Source: JAAZFF01 sp964405775
Lineage (GTDB): Bacteria; Verrucomicrobiota; Kiritimatiellia; RFP12; UBA3636
NCBI GenBank assembly: GCA_964405775.1
Contig: CAYOPG010000015.1
Coordinates: 1-36,262, forward strand
Reading direction: 5' to 3'
Length of the DNA: 36,262 nt
Shown here: positions 19,806 to 27,572 of the stretch, in pieces
Position numbering within the stretch: position 1 is the first letter of the stretch
Layout of the letters: every line of letters begins with the position of its first letter
The notes under the pieces: model-generated
Seen by the model: the letters and a program-made list of their open reading frames with translations, nothing else
Told to the model about the DNA's origin: nothing
The model's database searches: none
Translations under genes and position numbers: made by a program

Positions 19806-20414
19806 TTACGCCACGATGCTGCGTACAATGGGATCAAGCTCGGCCCATGAGGATATACGGTAGTTGGGGCTCGGACTTGCCGGTAGTTCGTATGAGCGGT
19901 TCCAAGGGCGGGTGAAGATGGCAAAAGGGCAGAGGTTGATTCCCGAGATCATCCGGATAGCGTTGGGCGCGTCTTCTATGGCGAATTTGACGTCCATCTC
20001 GGCGAGAGCTGGAAACGGGGTTATTAGAGGGTCTTCCGAGTCGTTGAAAAGTTTGGCGTATTTATCAACGTGATAAACACTGATGCCGCCGAGCCCGTGA
20101 ATTTCAAGCCACTCGAGCGTTACGGCGTTCGAGTATGTTGGGCGCCCGGTCACGATAGCGGGATCCAGCCCGTCCTCGCGCCAACCCCGTATAATCTTGG
20201 TGGCCATTGGTGTTTCTGGTATGTCCAGTAGCTCGGAGGTGTGGAAACTCTTCATGTACCGGCGATAGGTCGACTCGTCGAAACTGAAAGATTTGCGCAG
20301 GTCGTAATCGTACATTTCGTGAACCTGAACATTGCGGTCGAAATGCGTTCGCGCGAATTGAGAGAGACTCACGCACGACTCACATACAACGTCGTCCATG
20401 TCTATGTATATCAT
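19806..20414 (-). CDS. HAD-superfamily 5'-nucleotidase-like phosphatase
   Basis: The 202-aa protein begins MIYIDMDDVVCES, giving the HAD nucleophile Asp5 and acid/base Asp7. Motif II/III-like sequence includes IVTGRPTYSN, where the Thr after the hydrophobic strand is the expected motif II residue. The acidic motif IV is FAIEDAPNAIRMIS. This arrangement is that of 5'(3')-deoxyribonucleotidases (NT5C-like) and related small HAD phosphatases; the substrate cannot be fixed. Its ATG overlaps the panB stop (ATGA), indicating translational coupling at the end of the long minus-strand operon. The following 57 nt contain no clear terminator on this strand. Confidence 0.78.
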   Translation of the reverse strand: MIYIDMDDVVCESCVSLSQFARTHFDRNVQVHEMYDYDLRKSFSFDESTYRRYMKSFHTSELLDIPETPMATKIIRGWREDGLDPAIVTGRPTYSNAVTLEWLEIHGLGGISVYHVDKYAKLFNDSEDPLITPFPALAEMDVKFAIEDAPNAIRMISGINLCPFAIFTRPWNRSYELPASPSPNYRISSWAELDPIVRSIVA

Positions 20415-21202
20415 TTGTAGGTATGGCTTTCGTCTGGGTAGTCCCTAGACTGGACATCGGCGATGTAGGCTTTGATTGCGGCTTTGCCGATCTGCGCGAA
20501 TTCGGCGTATTTTTTTACGAACTTGGGTGCCGGTCCGTCTATCATTCCAAGAAGGTCGGCGATTACGATAATCTGACCATCACATGCATTGCCGGATCCG
20601 ATTCCAATTGTTGGTACGGTGGACATTGCCGTAAGTTCCGCAGCTACGTCTGGAGTCACGCATTCGAGCACGGTGCAGAATGCCCCGGCTTTCGCCACAG
20701 CGGCGGTGTCTTCCTTGAGTTTGCTTATTTCCTCCTCTGCGCGTCCTTTGGCAGCATATCCGCTGGCTTTTACAGACTGTGGCAGTACTCCCAAGTGCGC
20801 CATAACGGGTATTCCGTTGTCGACCATTCTGCGAATCAGTCCGGCGCGGATTGTGCCTCCTTCGAGTTTAACCGCATCTGCTCCCGTCTTCTGCAACACG
20901 CGCCCGGCATTGCGGATCGCTTCATCGTCGTTGACCTGATACGAGAGGAACGGCATGTCGACAACGACAAGGGCATTTTTAACGCCGCGCCGCACGGCTG
21001 CGGCATGGTGGAGCATGGCCTCCATTGTAACGGGCACTGTAGTTTCGAATCCAAGCGCAGTCGTGCCGAGAGAATCGCCGACCAATATAAGCGCTACGCC
21101 CGCTTCATCCGCCATTTTCGCCGTTATGGTGTCGTAAGCGGTGATCGTGGCAAGTGGCGCCTTGCCTTTGCTTTCGATTATTTTTTTTACCGTCCAACTC
21201 AT
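20411..21202 (-). CDS. panB: 3-methyl-2-oxobutanoate hydroxymethyltransferase
   Basis: The 263-aa protein has the standard length of PanB, which makes ketopantoate from alpha-ketoisovalerate and methylenetetrahydrofolate, the first step to pantothenate and CoA. Family motifs are ITAYDTITAKMADEAG, LVGDSLGTTALG (metal Asp), VVDMPFLSYQ (second metal Asp), DAVKLEGG and the C-terminal IGIGSGNACDGQIIV. AGGAG lies six nt before the ATG. It begins 20 nt after the ftsZ stop and overlaps the next gene by four nt. Its linkage to cell-division genes is not a usual pathway arrangement. No panC or panD is in the window. Confidence 0.96.
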   Translation of the reverse strand: MSWTVKKIIESKGKAPLATITAYDTITAKMADEAGVALILVGDSLGTTALGFETTVPVTMEAMLHHAAAVRRGVKNALVVVDMPFLSYQVNDDEAIRNAGRVLQKTGADAVKLEGGTIRAGLIRRMVDNGIPVMAHLGVLPQSVKASGYAAKGRAEEEISKLKEDTAAVAKAGAFCTVLECVTPDVAAELTAMSTVPTIGIGSGNACDGQIIVIADLLGMIDGPAPKFVKKYAEFAQIGKAAIKAYIADVQSRDYPDESHTYK

Positions 21203-21222
21203 AGTAATCTCCTTCCGCTAAA

Positions 21223-22383
21223 TTATAGCAAATCTATGTGTAGTTTACGCCTGAGGTAAGTCGGTTTATCCAAATTTTCTCCGTCCAGGCACGTGGCGGC
21301 TGAGTTCTGGAAGCGGTCGTTGAAGACTCTTTTCCCTGAGCGGCTTTTGGTGTTGCGCGATGTGGCAGTTTGCGAAGGCGCCGTGTATATCCGCATCCTG
21401 GAGTCTGCTTCTTCCTCTTCGGCTTCTCCAGCGCCTTCGGTGGCGTATAGTGGATTCCACTCTCGGAAGAGCATCACGGCGATTTTGATTTCATCATTCA
21501 GTGTCTGATCGAGCACGGTGCCCATCCGTATTTCGGCATCCATGGATAGCGCCGAGCCAGTGGTCTTCATTATCTCTGCGACTTCCCTTAGCATCAGGTC
21601 GGCTCCTCCGATTATTCCGACAAGCGCCGCTTTGGCTCCGGTTAGCTTGCCTCCGAGGCCTGTACCTCCGGCTCCAAACAGTGTGGCGGTCGCTTCCTTG
21701 ACCCGTTGCGGCCCCGAAGCTGTACCCAGACCGAAATGACATGCTCCTCGACCTGTTCGCACGATACTTACGAGAGTGGCCGGGTCAAGGTTGATATATC
21801 CCTGCATCATTGTCATTTTCCAAATCATCGTGATGCCGTCGGCGAGGGTGTTTGTTGCCTTGGAAAATGCCTCCTCAAGCGTCAGATCGGAGGCGGTGGG
21901 GCAGAGGTCGTCGTTTTTGCAGACAATCTTGACGTCGCCTGTTTTTGATATGCTTTGCTCTGTTTCAGCGGCTTTTCGAGTGAGCTCTATCCCTTCGAAT
22001 AGGAATGGCGCCACCATGAATACGATTGTAGCCACGTTGCGATCCGATGCTTTTGCGAGGACCTTGGGGAGGACGCCGGAGCCCGTGCCCTTGCCTATTC
22101 CAGCAACTATAATTGCGATGCGCGAACCATCGAAGACCGATGCAAGGTCCTGAGTTTCATCGGCCGCCATGCCTGCGCCGTTTCTGTCGCCGCCGGATCC
22201 CGCGCCGTCGAAACGAGTGGCTCCGATGCGTTTTTGCTGGCACCTGTTAAGACGCGAAATTGCTGAGAAATCCGTGTCGATTGCGAATGCTTTTATGTGT
22301 CCGTCGTTTTGTTCAGCCACGGCGTTGACAATTTTGCCGCCAGCACCGCCTATTCCCACGATCGTGAATCCAAGGTCTCCCAT
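21223..22383 (-). CDS. ftsZ: Divergent cell division protein FtsZ
   Basis: The 386-aa tubulin homologue forms the division ring. The N-terminal phosphate loop reads VGIGGAGGKIVNAV (9-22), where most FtsZ have Asn in place of Lys17. The tubulin signature GGGTGTG reads GKGTGSG (97-103), with Lys in the second position. The T7 synergy loop reads NLDPAT (198-203): the first catalytic Asp is kept (Asp200), but the Asp expected three residues later is Thr203. The C-terminal domain is divergent. An acidic linker (about 318-330) follows, and the tail DKPTYLRRK (372-380) resembles the FtsA/ZipA-binding peptide (D-P-x-FLRR). It starts in a one-nt overlap with the ftsA stop (TAATG). Position after ddl-ftsQ-ftsA makes the identity firm, despite the low similarity. 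Confidence 0.92.
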   Translation of the reverse strand: MGDLGFTIVGIGGAGGKIVNAVAEQNDGHIKAFAIDTDFSAISRLNRCQQKRIGATRFDGAGSGGDRNGAGMAADETQDLASVFDGSRIAIIVAGIGKGTGSGVLPKVLAKASDRNVATIVFMVAPFLFEGIELTRKAAETEQSISKTGDVKIVCKNDDLCPTASDLTLEEAFSKATNTLADGITMIWKMTMMQGYINLDPATLVSIVRTGRGACHFGLGTASGPQRVKEATATLFGAGGTGLGGKLTGAKAALVGIIGGADLMLREVAEIMKTTGSALSMDAEIRMGTVLDQTLNDEIKIAVMLFREWNPLYATEGAGEAEEEEADSRMRIYTAPSQTATSRNTKSRSGKRVFNDRFQNSAATCLDGENLDKPTYLRRKLHIDLL

Positions 22384-23615
22384 TAACGGCCTCCTTTCCT
22401 GCCGAAGAGTCCGAATAAGGATGAGATGCCACCTGGCCGTGAATCCTCATTTTCGTACGCTACTTTGGCGGCTCTGAAGAGGGCGCCGTAAACTGGCGCG
22501 AATCTTATTTTGTCAGTTGCGTCGTCAATCTCCTTGTGTCCGGTCGGCGGCAGCTTCCCGAGTGAGCAGGGAATTCCGTCGAATATCTGCGATGTCAGTT
22601 GCGGCAGTCCTTTGAGAAGCGAGCCGCCTCCGCATAGCACAATGCCAGCGCCGAGGCCGTCAAGCGCATTGCTCGCCGCCACCTGTTTGCGCAGGATGCG
22701 CAGCGTTTCGTCAAGCCGTGCGTTTACAACGAGACCCAACGAGCGGACGTTGATGTATTTGGTCATGCCTAGATTCTTTGGGACTTCGACGCGCGCCCCT
22801 GGGTCTATGCCGTCCAGAATCGCCTGAGCGGATTCATGCTTCAGCGCGTTTGCCGACTCATCACTTCCGGTGTGGAAGGCGGATAGGATGTCGTTCGTAA
22901 CATGGTCGCCGCCGACGGCTAGATGTCCTACGGCTATGACGCGGTCGTTTCGGGTGACGCTCCAGCATGAGGTGCCGCCACCCAGGTTGATTACGAGAAC
23001 CCCCGATTCGCGTTGCTCCTTCGTGGTACAGCCGAGAGGGGAGGAGGCGGCTTCGCTGTGGACGCTTTCCACGTCGCAGACAGTCGACTGCAACGCCTCG
23101 ACCATCGCGTGGTAGCTGTTTGTGTCGACATGCGTTCGCAAGCCCGTGACAGCGAGTTCTGATGCGCGAAGGTTTTCCGGATCCTCGACAACGCGCGCGC
23201 CGTCGAGGATGAAATCGCCGCGAATTTCTTCCAGCGTTGTTCTGCCGCTCTGCGCTGGGAAGTCGCGCAGGTTGTCGAGAGCCTCTTCGATATCCTCGTA
23301 GTCTACGATCTCGCCATCGTTGTCGATTTGCGTTTTGCCGACGATCGGCGTGTACTGGAGGTCTCCGCCGGAGTACACGAGATCCACCCGGTTGATATCG
23401 GTACGCCCTTTTTTCGAGAGCGTGTTCAGAACCCCCTCGGCGGTTGTCGCGACCGACTGGGCAGAAAGGACTTCGCTCTTGCGCATGCCGGAGGTTTTCT
23501 CGGCGCAAACTGCCTCGATCTCTATCGAGCCATCGCCTTTGGCTGAATAGGAACCCAGCATTGCAACGGTTTGTGTGGTCCCTATTTCAAGTACTACTAT
23601 AGGTTTTGATGCCAT
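22383..23615 (-). CDS. ftsA: Cell division protein FtsA
   Basis: The 410-aa actin-like ATPase tethers FtsZ to the membrane. The phosphate-1 motif is VVLEIGTTQTVAML (7-20). The phosphate-2 motif reads VINLGGGTSCW (208-218), where most members have Asp before the glycines (VDIGGGTTD-type) and this one has Asn210. An adenosine motif, VLCGGGSLLKG, lies in the last third. The C-terminus SSLFGLFGRKGGR can form the amphipathic membrane-targeting helix. The gene starts two nt after the ftsQ stop and overlaps ftsZ by one nt, so expression of the two partners is tightly coupled. Confidence 0.93.
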   Translation of the reverse strand: MASKPIVVLEIGTTQTVAMLGSYSAKGDGSIEIEAVCAEKTSGMRKSEVLSAQSVATTAEGVLNTLSKKGRTDINRVDLVYSGGDLQYTPIVGKTQIDNDGEIVDYEDIEEALDNLRDFPAQSGRTTLEEIRGDFILDGARVVEDPENLRASELAVTGLRTHVDTNSYHAMVEALQSTVCDVESVHSEAASSPLGCTTKEQRESGVLVINLGGGTSCWSVTRNDRVIAVGHLAVGGDHVTNDILSAFHTGSDESANALKHESAQAILDGIDPGARVEVPKNLGMTKYINVRSLGLVVNARLDETLRILRKQVAASNALDGLGAGIVLCGGGSLLKGLPQLTSQIFDGIPCSLGKLPPTGHKEIDDATDKIRFAPVYGALFRAAKVAYENEDSRPGGISSLFGLFGRKGGR

Positions 23616-23617
23616 GG

Positions 23618-24430
23618 TTATTTCCCGTAAACTTTCTTTGTGGAGAGCATGACGTCCAAACAGACTAGCCCAGCGGCTTCTTTACGAGCCAGTGTTGCCG
23701 AGGCCATTTCTAGAGCCTCGCGTATGGCGTCTCTGGAGGTAAGCCCCCCCGTGCTGTCGATTGATTTTCCGGATGACGCGGCTTGGCGCATGGCTTCGCG
23801 CGATGTGAGTTCCTCCCATACGAGGCGTATTTCGCGCCGTCCTTCGGACGTTTGCAGGATCACGTAGAATCGGCCGTCGACCAGTATTCCGTTGAGCTTG
23901 AATGATGCGCCGTTCATTTCATTGTAAACATTTGCGATCGCGAGCGCCTGAGCGGCTTTCCCCTCCAGCTTCTGTCCGGGGATGGGATTCTGTTTACGTG
24001 AGGAATCGAAAAGTTTTGGCAAGAACGCCCATTTGTGCTCCATGTCCAGCGTCATCACTGTGCCGTCTTTATCTGTCGCGAAATCAGTGTCGCCAAGGCG
24101 CAGCACGGGCAGTCGGTCAGTAGTCACTATTTTAACCTTGTCGGGAAGCGTTTTCACTATACGCACTTCGCTCAGATTCGGTACGCTTTCGAGGAGTTTC
24201 CTGCGCTTTTCTGCGGCACTGAATGAAAAAAGGTTAATGCCCTTGCTTATGCCAGTTAATTTTATTATCTCCTGATCCTTCACCGCATTGCTGCTGATGA
24301 TTTCCAGTTGTTTGATTTCGTACTGCGGGTTCTTGGTGAACATGACAGCCTTGAACCCCTGCCATCCGTAGAAAATCCCGATGCAGGCGAACATCACACC
24401 AAGAGTAATGACTACCGCCTTTACCCGCAT
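23618..24430 (-). CDS. ftsQ: Cell division protein FtsQ/DivIB
   Basis: The 270-aa protein has a short cytoplasmic start, one membrane helix (about 4-24, VVITLGVMFACIGIFYGWQGF), and then a POTRA domain (about 38-110). The POTRA contains IKQLEIISSNAVKDQEIIKLTGI and VPNLSEVRIVKTLPDKVKI, as in FtsQ, DivIB and FtsQ-like divisome organisers. The rest is the beta domain, ending in a helical tail. It overlaps ddl by 10 nt and precedes ftsA by two nt, the order ddl-ftsQ-ftsA-ftsZ being characteristic of dcw clusters. FtsQ family sequences are weakly conserved, so the call leans on architecture and context. Confidence 0.9.
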   Translation of the reverse strand: MRVKAVVITLGVMFACIGIFYGWQGFKAVMFTKNPQYEIKQLEIISSNAVKDQEIIKLTGISKGINLFSFSAAEKRRKLLESVPNLSEVRIVKTLPDKVKIVTTDRLPVLRLGDTDFATDKDGTVMTLDMEHKWAFLPKLFDSSRKQNPIPGQKLEGKAAQALAIANVYNEMNGASFKLNGILVDGRFYVILQTSEGRREIRLVWEELTSREAMRQAASSGKSIDSTGGLTSRDAIREALEMASATLARKEAAGLVCLDVMLSTKKVYGK

Positions 24431-25356
24431 TTGGCGCTCTCCATAATCATAGCGCAGAGTTTTTCGAACGCGATGCCGCGCTTGGCCGCCGCCTTCGGCA
24501 GCAGGCTTGTTTCGGTGAAGCCGGGAATGGAATTGAGCTCGAGCGCGTACGGCTTTCCGTCTTCCGAAGAGATGCGGAAGTCGATCCTTCCCAGACCGCG
24601 CGCGTCAACGGAGTTGAAGGCGCGTAACGCGAGACCGCGTACCAGCGAGGCCATTTCCTCATTTGCCGGGTCATCCTCTGGAAAAGAGTAGGCAGTCGTG
24701 CCACTGGCCTTGTATTTTGCGTTCCAACTGTACCAGCCGCCATCGAGTTTCGGCGTTATTTCAATTATAGGCAGGACTTCCGTGCCGACGATCGGAACCG
24801 TCCATTCGCGGCCTGGGATATAGTCTTCAATCAGAGCCTCGTCGCCGTACATGAAAGCTTCGTCTAGAGCTGCCTGAATGTTTGCCTCGTCTTTCACAAT
24901 CGATATTCCGACACTCGACCCCTGGCGTGGCGGTTTGACCACAAGCGGTACTCCGATTCGGGAAAAATCGACCGGTTGGCCCTTTTGGGCGATCATACCA
25001 AGTGGCACCGGAACACCAGATAGCTCGAAGGCGGTGCGGGCGAGGATTTTGTCGAACGAAACGCGCGATGATTCCGGACCGGAACCCGTGTACGGTATGG
25101 CGAGCTGCTCCAGCAGGTTTTGAACGCCGCCATCTTCGCCGAACGCGCCGTGCAAAGCTATGAAGACTGCTTCAGTTCCATCTGGGAGCGATAAGTCAGA
25201 ATGTCCAGAAATTTCGACTCGCGCGACGTCATAACCTGCTTTCTCCAATCCCGCAGCAACCGCGGTTCCGGACATCATAGATATGTCGCGTTCGCTGGAG
25301 TCGCCGCCCATCAGCACGGCGACTTTGCGAAATTTACTCAGAGAATTATCTTTCAT
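24421..25356 (-). CDS. ddl: D-alanine--D-alanine ligase
   Basis: The 311-aa ATP-grasp enzyme joins two D-Ala for peptidoglycan precursors. It begins with the family segment VLMGGDSSERDISMMSG (14-30) and contains LHGAFGEDGGVQ and PLVVKPPRQGSSVGISIV. A central ATP-grasp part includes EDYIPGREWTV, and the C-terminal metal-binding block is ALELNSIPGFTETSLLPKA. Its start overlaps the sppA stop by four nt (ATGA) and its end overlaps ftsQ by 10 nt. Upstream dcw genes such as murC and murB are not in this window. Confidence 0.96.
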   Translation of the reverse strand: MKDNSLSKFRKVAVLMGGDSSERDISMMSGTAVAAGLEKAGYDVARVEISGHSDLSLPDGTEAVFIALHGAFGEDGGVQNLLEQLAIPYTGSGPESSRVSFDKILARTAFELSGVPVPLGMIAQKGQPVDFSRIGVPLVVKPPRQGSSVGISIVKDEANIQAALDEAFMYGDEALIEDYIPGREWTVPIVGTEVLPIIEITPKLDGGWYSWNAKYKASGTTAYSFPEDDPANEEMASLVRGLALRAFNSVDARGLGRIDFRISSEDGKPYALELNSIPGFTETSLLPKAAAKRGIAFEKLCAMIMESAKCG

Positions 25357-26540
25357 TTGATTTGTACTGTGCTTTCCCCGGCGAGGTCATCTCTGGCTTT
25401 GGAAACTACCTCAGTGGCAACGGCGCCCCAGAATGAAGGCGAGCGTAACAGTTTTAATAAAGGCAGAGGCCTATTTCCTTCAAGATAGATTATATCCGAG
25501 CCAAGCAACTCCTCCATCTTCGCCCGGGCGTCCTCTATGTAGCCGACTTCATCGATCAGGCCGTATTCCTTCGCCTCAGTGGCCAGTATAATGCGTCCGT
25601 CAGCGATTGCCCGCACTTTCGCCTCTTCCATCTCTCTGCCTTCGGCAACGACCTCAACGAAGCGGTTGTGCATGGTGTCCACCAGGGTCTGAAGCATCTT
25701 CTCCTGTTCCGGTGTCATGTCCTCGAACGGGCTAAGCATGGCTTTGTTGGCGCCAGATTTGATGGTGACATCCTTGAATCCAACTTTCTTAGCCAGCTCC
25801 TTTATGTTCAGACTCGTCATAATGACTCCGATAGACCCGGTCAGAGTAGTGGGGTTTGCCACGATGTAGTCGCCAGCCGTGGCTATATAATATCCTCCCG
25901 ACGCCGCTACCGTTCCCATCATAACCACGATCTTGCGTTCCGGATCCTTCTCCTTGAACTTCTTGAGCGCGTTCCATATAACGTCGCTCGCCGTCATGCC
26001 GCCTCCGCCGCTGTTGATGAACAGCAGAACGCCCATCACGGAGGGGTCGCCGGTCGCGACACGTATTTTCGCCAGTGCTGCTTCGGAGCTGTTGTCGTCT
26101 ATGAACCAAGAGGAGCCTTCGTCGCTGTCGGTTATCATGCCGGATATGGTGATGCAGGCAACTTTTACGCCTTTACCCGCAATTTGCTCTTCCTCGGTGT
26201 TTGTAGCAATCTGCTTCAGTTGTTCGTTCACCATCATGTAGCAACCGCCGACACCTAAGACTATGATCGCGATAAAAACCAGCACGGTGACGAACGAAGC
26301 TAACATGCAGCTCTGCAGACAACCTCTCCAGAACGGCTCCTTTTTCTGTGCCTCCGGGACGGATTGCTTGGAGGGGGAGGGCGGTATGACTGGTGGGGTA
26401 TAATGTTCTGGCGGTCTATAGTGTTGCTGCGGAGGAGGCGGAGGCGCGGATGGCAGCGCCGTTGGCCTGTAACGCGCTTCTGGGGGCAACTGAGGCTGGG
26501 CGGGCTTGTCCTGCTTGTCGTAATCAGATTGTTGGCTCAT
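25353..26540 (-). CDS. sppA: Signal peptide peptidase SppA (S49) with proline-rich cytoplasmic extension
   Basis: I place the start at the ATG at 26540 (MSQQSDYDKQ), preceded by AAGGGG, instead of a longer frame that overlaps the previous gene. The 395-aa protein has a Pro-rich N-terminal region (about 18-60, with PSAPPPPPQQ), then one membrane helix (about 78-103), then the S49 domain. The nucleophile is Ser214 in VAASGGYY. The general base Lys266 in SGANKAML completes the Ser-Lys dyad used to cut leftover signal peptides. It has the short single-domain form. The four-nt ATGA overlap with ddl suggests coupled translation, an unusual partner for an envelope peptidase. Confidence 0.95.
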   Translation of the reverse strand: MSQQSDYDKQDKPAQPQLPPEARYRPTALPSAPPPPPQQHYRPPEHYTPPVIPPSPSKQSVPEAQKKEPFWRGCLQSCMLASFVTVLVFIAIIVLGVGGCYMMVNEQLKQIATNTEEEQIAGKGVKVACITISGMITDSDEGSSWFIDDNSSEAALAKIRVATGDPSVMGVLLFINSGGGGMTASDVIWNALKKFKEKDPERKIVVMMGTVAASGGYYIATAGDYIVANPTTLTGSIGVIMTSLNIKELAKKVGFKDVTIKSGANKAMLSPFEDMTPEQEKMLQTLVDTMHNRFVEVVAEGREMEEAKVRAIADGRIILATEAKEYGLIDEVGYIEDARAKMEELLGSDIIYLEGNRPLPLLKLLRSPSFWGAVATEVVSKARDDLAGESTVQIK

Positions 26541-26544
26541 TATA

Positions 26545-27360
26545 TTATTCCCCTTTGCCTTTTGTTTGAGGCGACGTTTTGCCAAGCAGCTTGAGAACCG
26601 CCTTTAAATCCTTCCAAGCCTCCACTTTGGCGGGTGGGTACCGCATCAGATACGATGGGTGGAAAGTCGGCATCAGAGGGATCCCGTTGAACTTGTTCCA
26701 GACGCCGCGCTCCTTAGATATCGCCACATCGGTACGCCCCGTCAGACCCTTGAGCGCCGTTGCTCCGAGCGTCACTATTGCCTTGGGTTTTACAATCTTT
26801 ATCTGGCGCAGCAACCATGGGAGACATGCTGCCATCTCGTCGTCCTCTGGAACCCGGTTGTTTGGCGGGCGGCATTTTACGACGTTTGCGATGAACACCT
26901 CGTCGCGTGTGTATCCCATCGCTTCGATCATCTTTGTCAGTAGCTGCCCCGCCCGGCCTACGAACGGGATACCCTGTTCGTCCTCGTCGCGACCAGGTCC
27001 TTCTCCGATGAACATTACGTCTGGCGACGCTCCGTTCCCTGCGCCCGGCACTGTGTTCGTTCGCGTCTGCGCTAGCTGGCAGGCGGTGCAGGAAGCCACT
27101 CCCTCGGCTATTCCTTCCAATGTATCTTCCAAAGGCTTGTCCGGGGTGTCTCCGGCTTGCGCAGGAGAGACCGGGCTCTCGAAGGTGATCGCCTCAGGGG
27201 GTGTTGTGGCTGGTGCTTCCCGAGGCGCCTTCTCATCTACACTTGAGGCCAGAAACTCTGACACCACTACAGGCGCGAGCGGCGCAAACCTGCGCCCCGC
27301 CTCTATTTCGTTTTCTAAATGCCGTTTTATCTGGCCAGAAATGTCTTTGGGAATCTTCAA
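26545..27360 (-). CDS. Family-4 uracil-DNA glycosylase
   Basis: The protein is a type-4 UDG, which removes uracil from DNA. Four Fe-S cysteines are visible in CTAC, VVKC and EMAACLPW. Active-site blocks are FIGEGPGRDEDEQGIPFVG and the end motif MPTFHPSYLMR, with the substrate-site His. The N-terminal 120 residues are a variable, Pro/Ala-rich region. No ATG is available. I favour the TTG at 27360, six nt after AAGAAAGG; a TTG at 27396 in the same frame would add 12 residues. It is the first gene of the operon running through sppA-ddl-ftsQAZ-panB, with its stop only four nt before the sppA start. Confidence 0.9.
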   Translation of the reverse strand: MKIPKDISGQIKRHLENEIEAGRRFAPLAPVVVSEFLASSVDEKAPREAPATTPPEAITFESPVSPAQAGDTPDKPLEDTLEGIAEGVASCTACQLAQTRTNTVPGAGNGASPDVMFIGEGPGRDEDEQGIPFVGRAGQLLTKMIEAMGYTRDEVFIANVVKCRPPNNRVPEDDEMAACLPWLLRQIKIVKPKAIVTLGATALKGLTGRTDVAISKERGVWNKFNGIPLMPTFHPSYLMRYPPAKVEAWKDLKAVLKLLGKTSPQTKGKGE

Positions 27361-27441
27361 AATCAACCTTTCTTGGAATAGCGGCGATAATACCAAAAAA
27401 GCTCTTTCAAAACAAGCGGGAACGGAACACCGCCTTTTCTG

Positions 27442-27469
27442 TTGACTCCCAAAGCCATTATAATATAAA
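27442..27469 (+). promoter_or_regulatory. Promoter of nusA-infB-rbfA
   Basis: TTGACT (27442-27447) and TATAAA (27464-27469) are 16 nt apart, in the gap between the divergent UDG and nusA genes. The -10 area (ATTATAATATAAA) reads TATAAT on both strands, so an overlapping divergent promoter for the UDG operon is possible. I found no good -35 box for the minus-strand direction. Confidence 0.62.
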
Positions 27470-27495
27470 CTGCACAGCCGAATTGAGACGTGGAG

Positions 27496-27533
27496 CCGGA
27501 AGCACTCTGGTTTCGCTTGTTTTTTGTTTTTTT
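27496..27533 (+). terminator. Possible weak attenuator in the nusA leader
   Basis: A five-pair hairpin CCGGA/TCTGG (27496-27510), or an alternative AAGC/GCTT (27500-27518), is followed by a long T tract, T6-G-T7 (27520-27533). It lies between the nusA promoter and start. Attenuation here would fit NusA autoregulation known in other bacteria. The stem is weak, so it may just be a U-rich leader. Confidence 0.27.
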
Positions 27534-27572
27534 AATCACTACGGACGACCGAATTAAGGAAGAGAGGTCATA

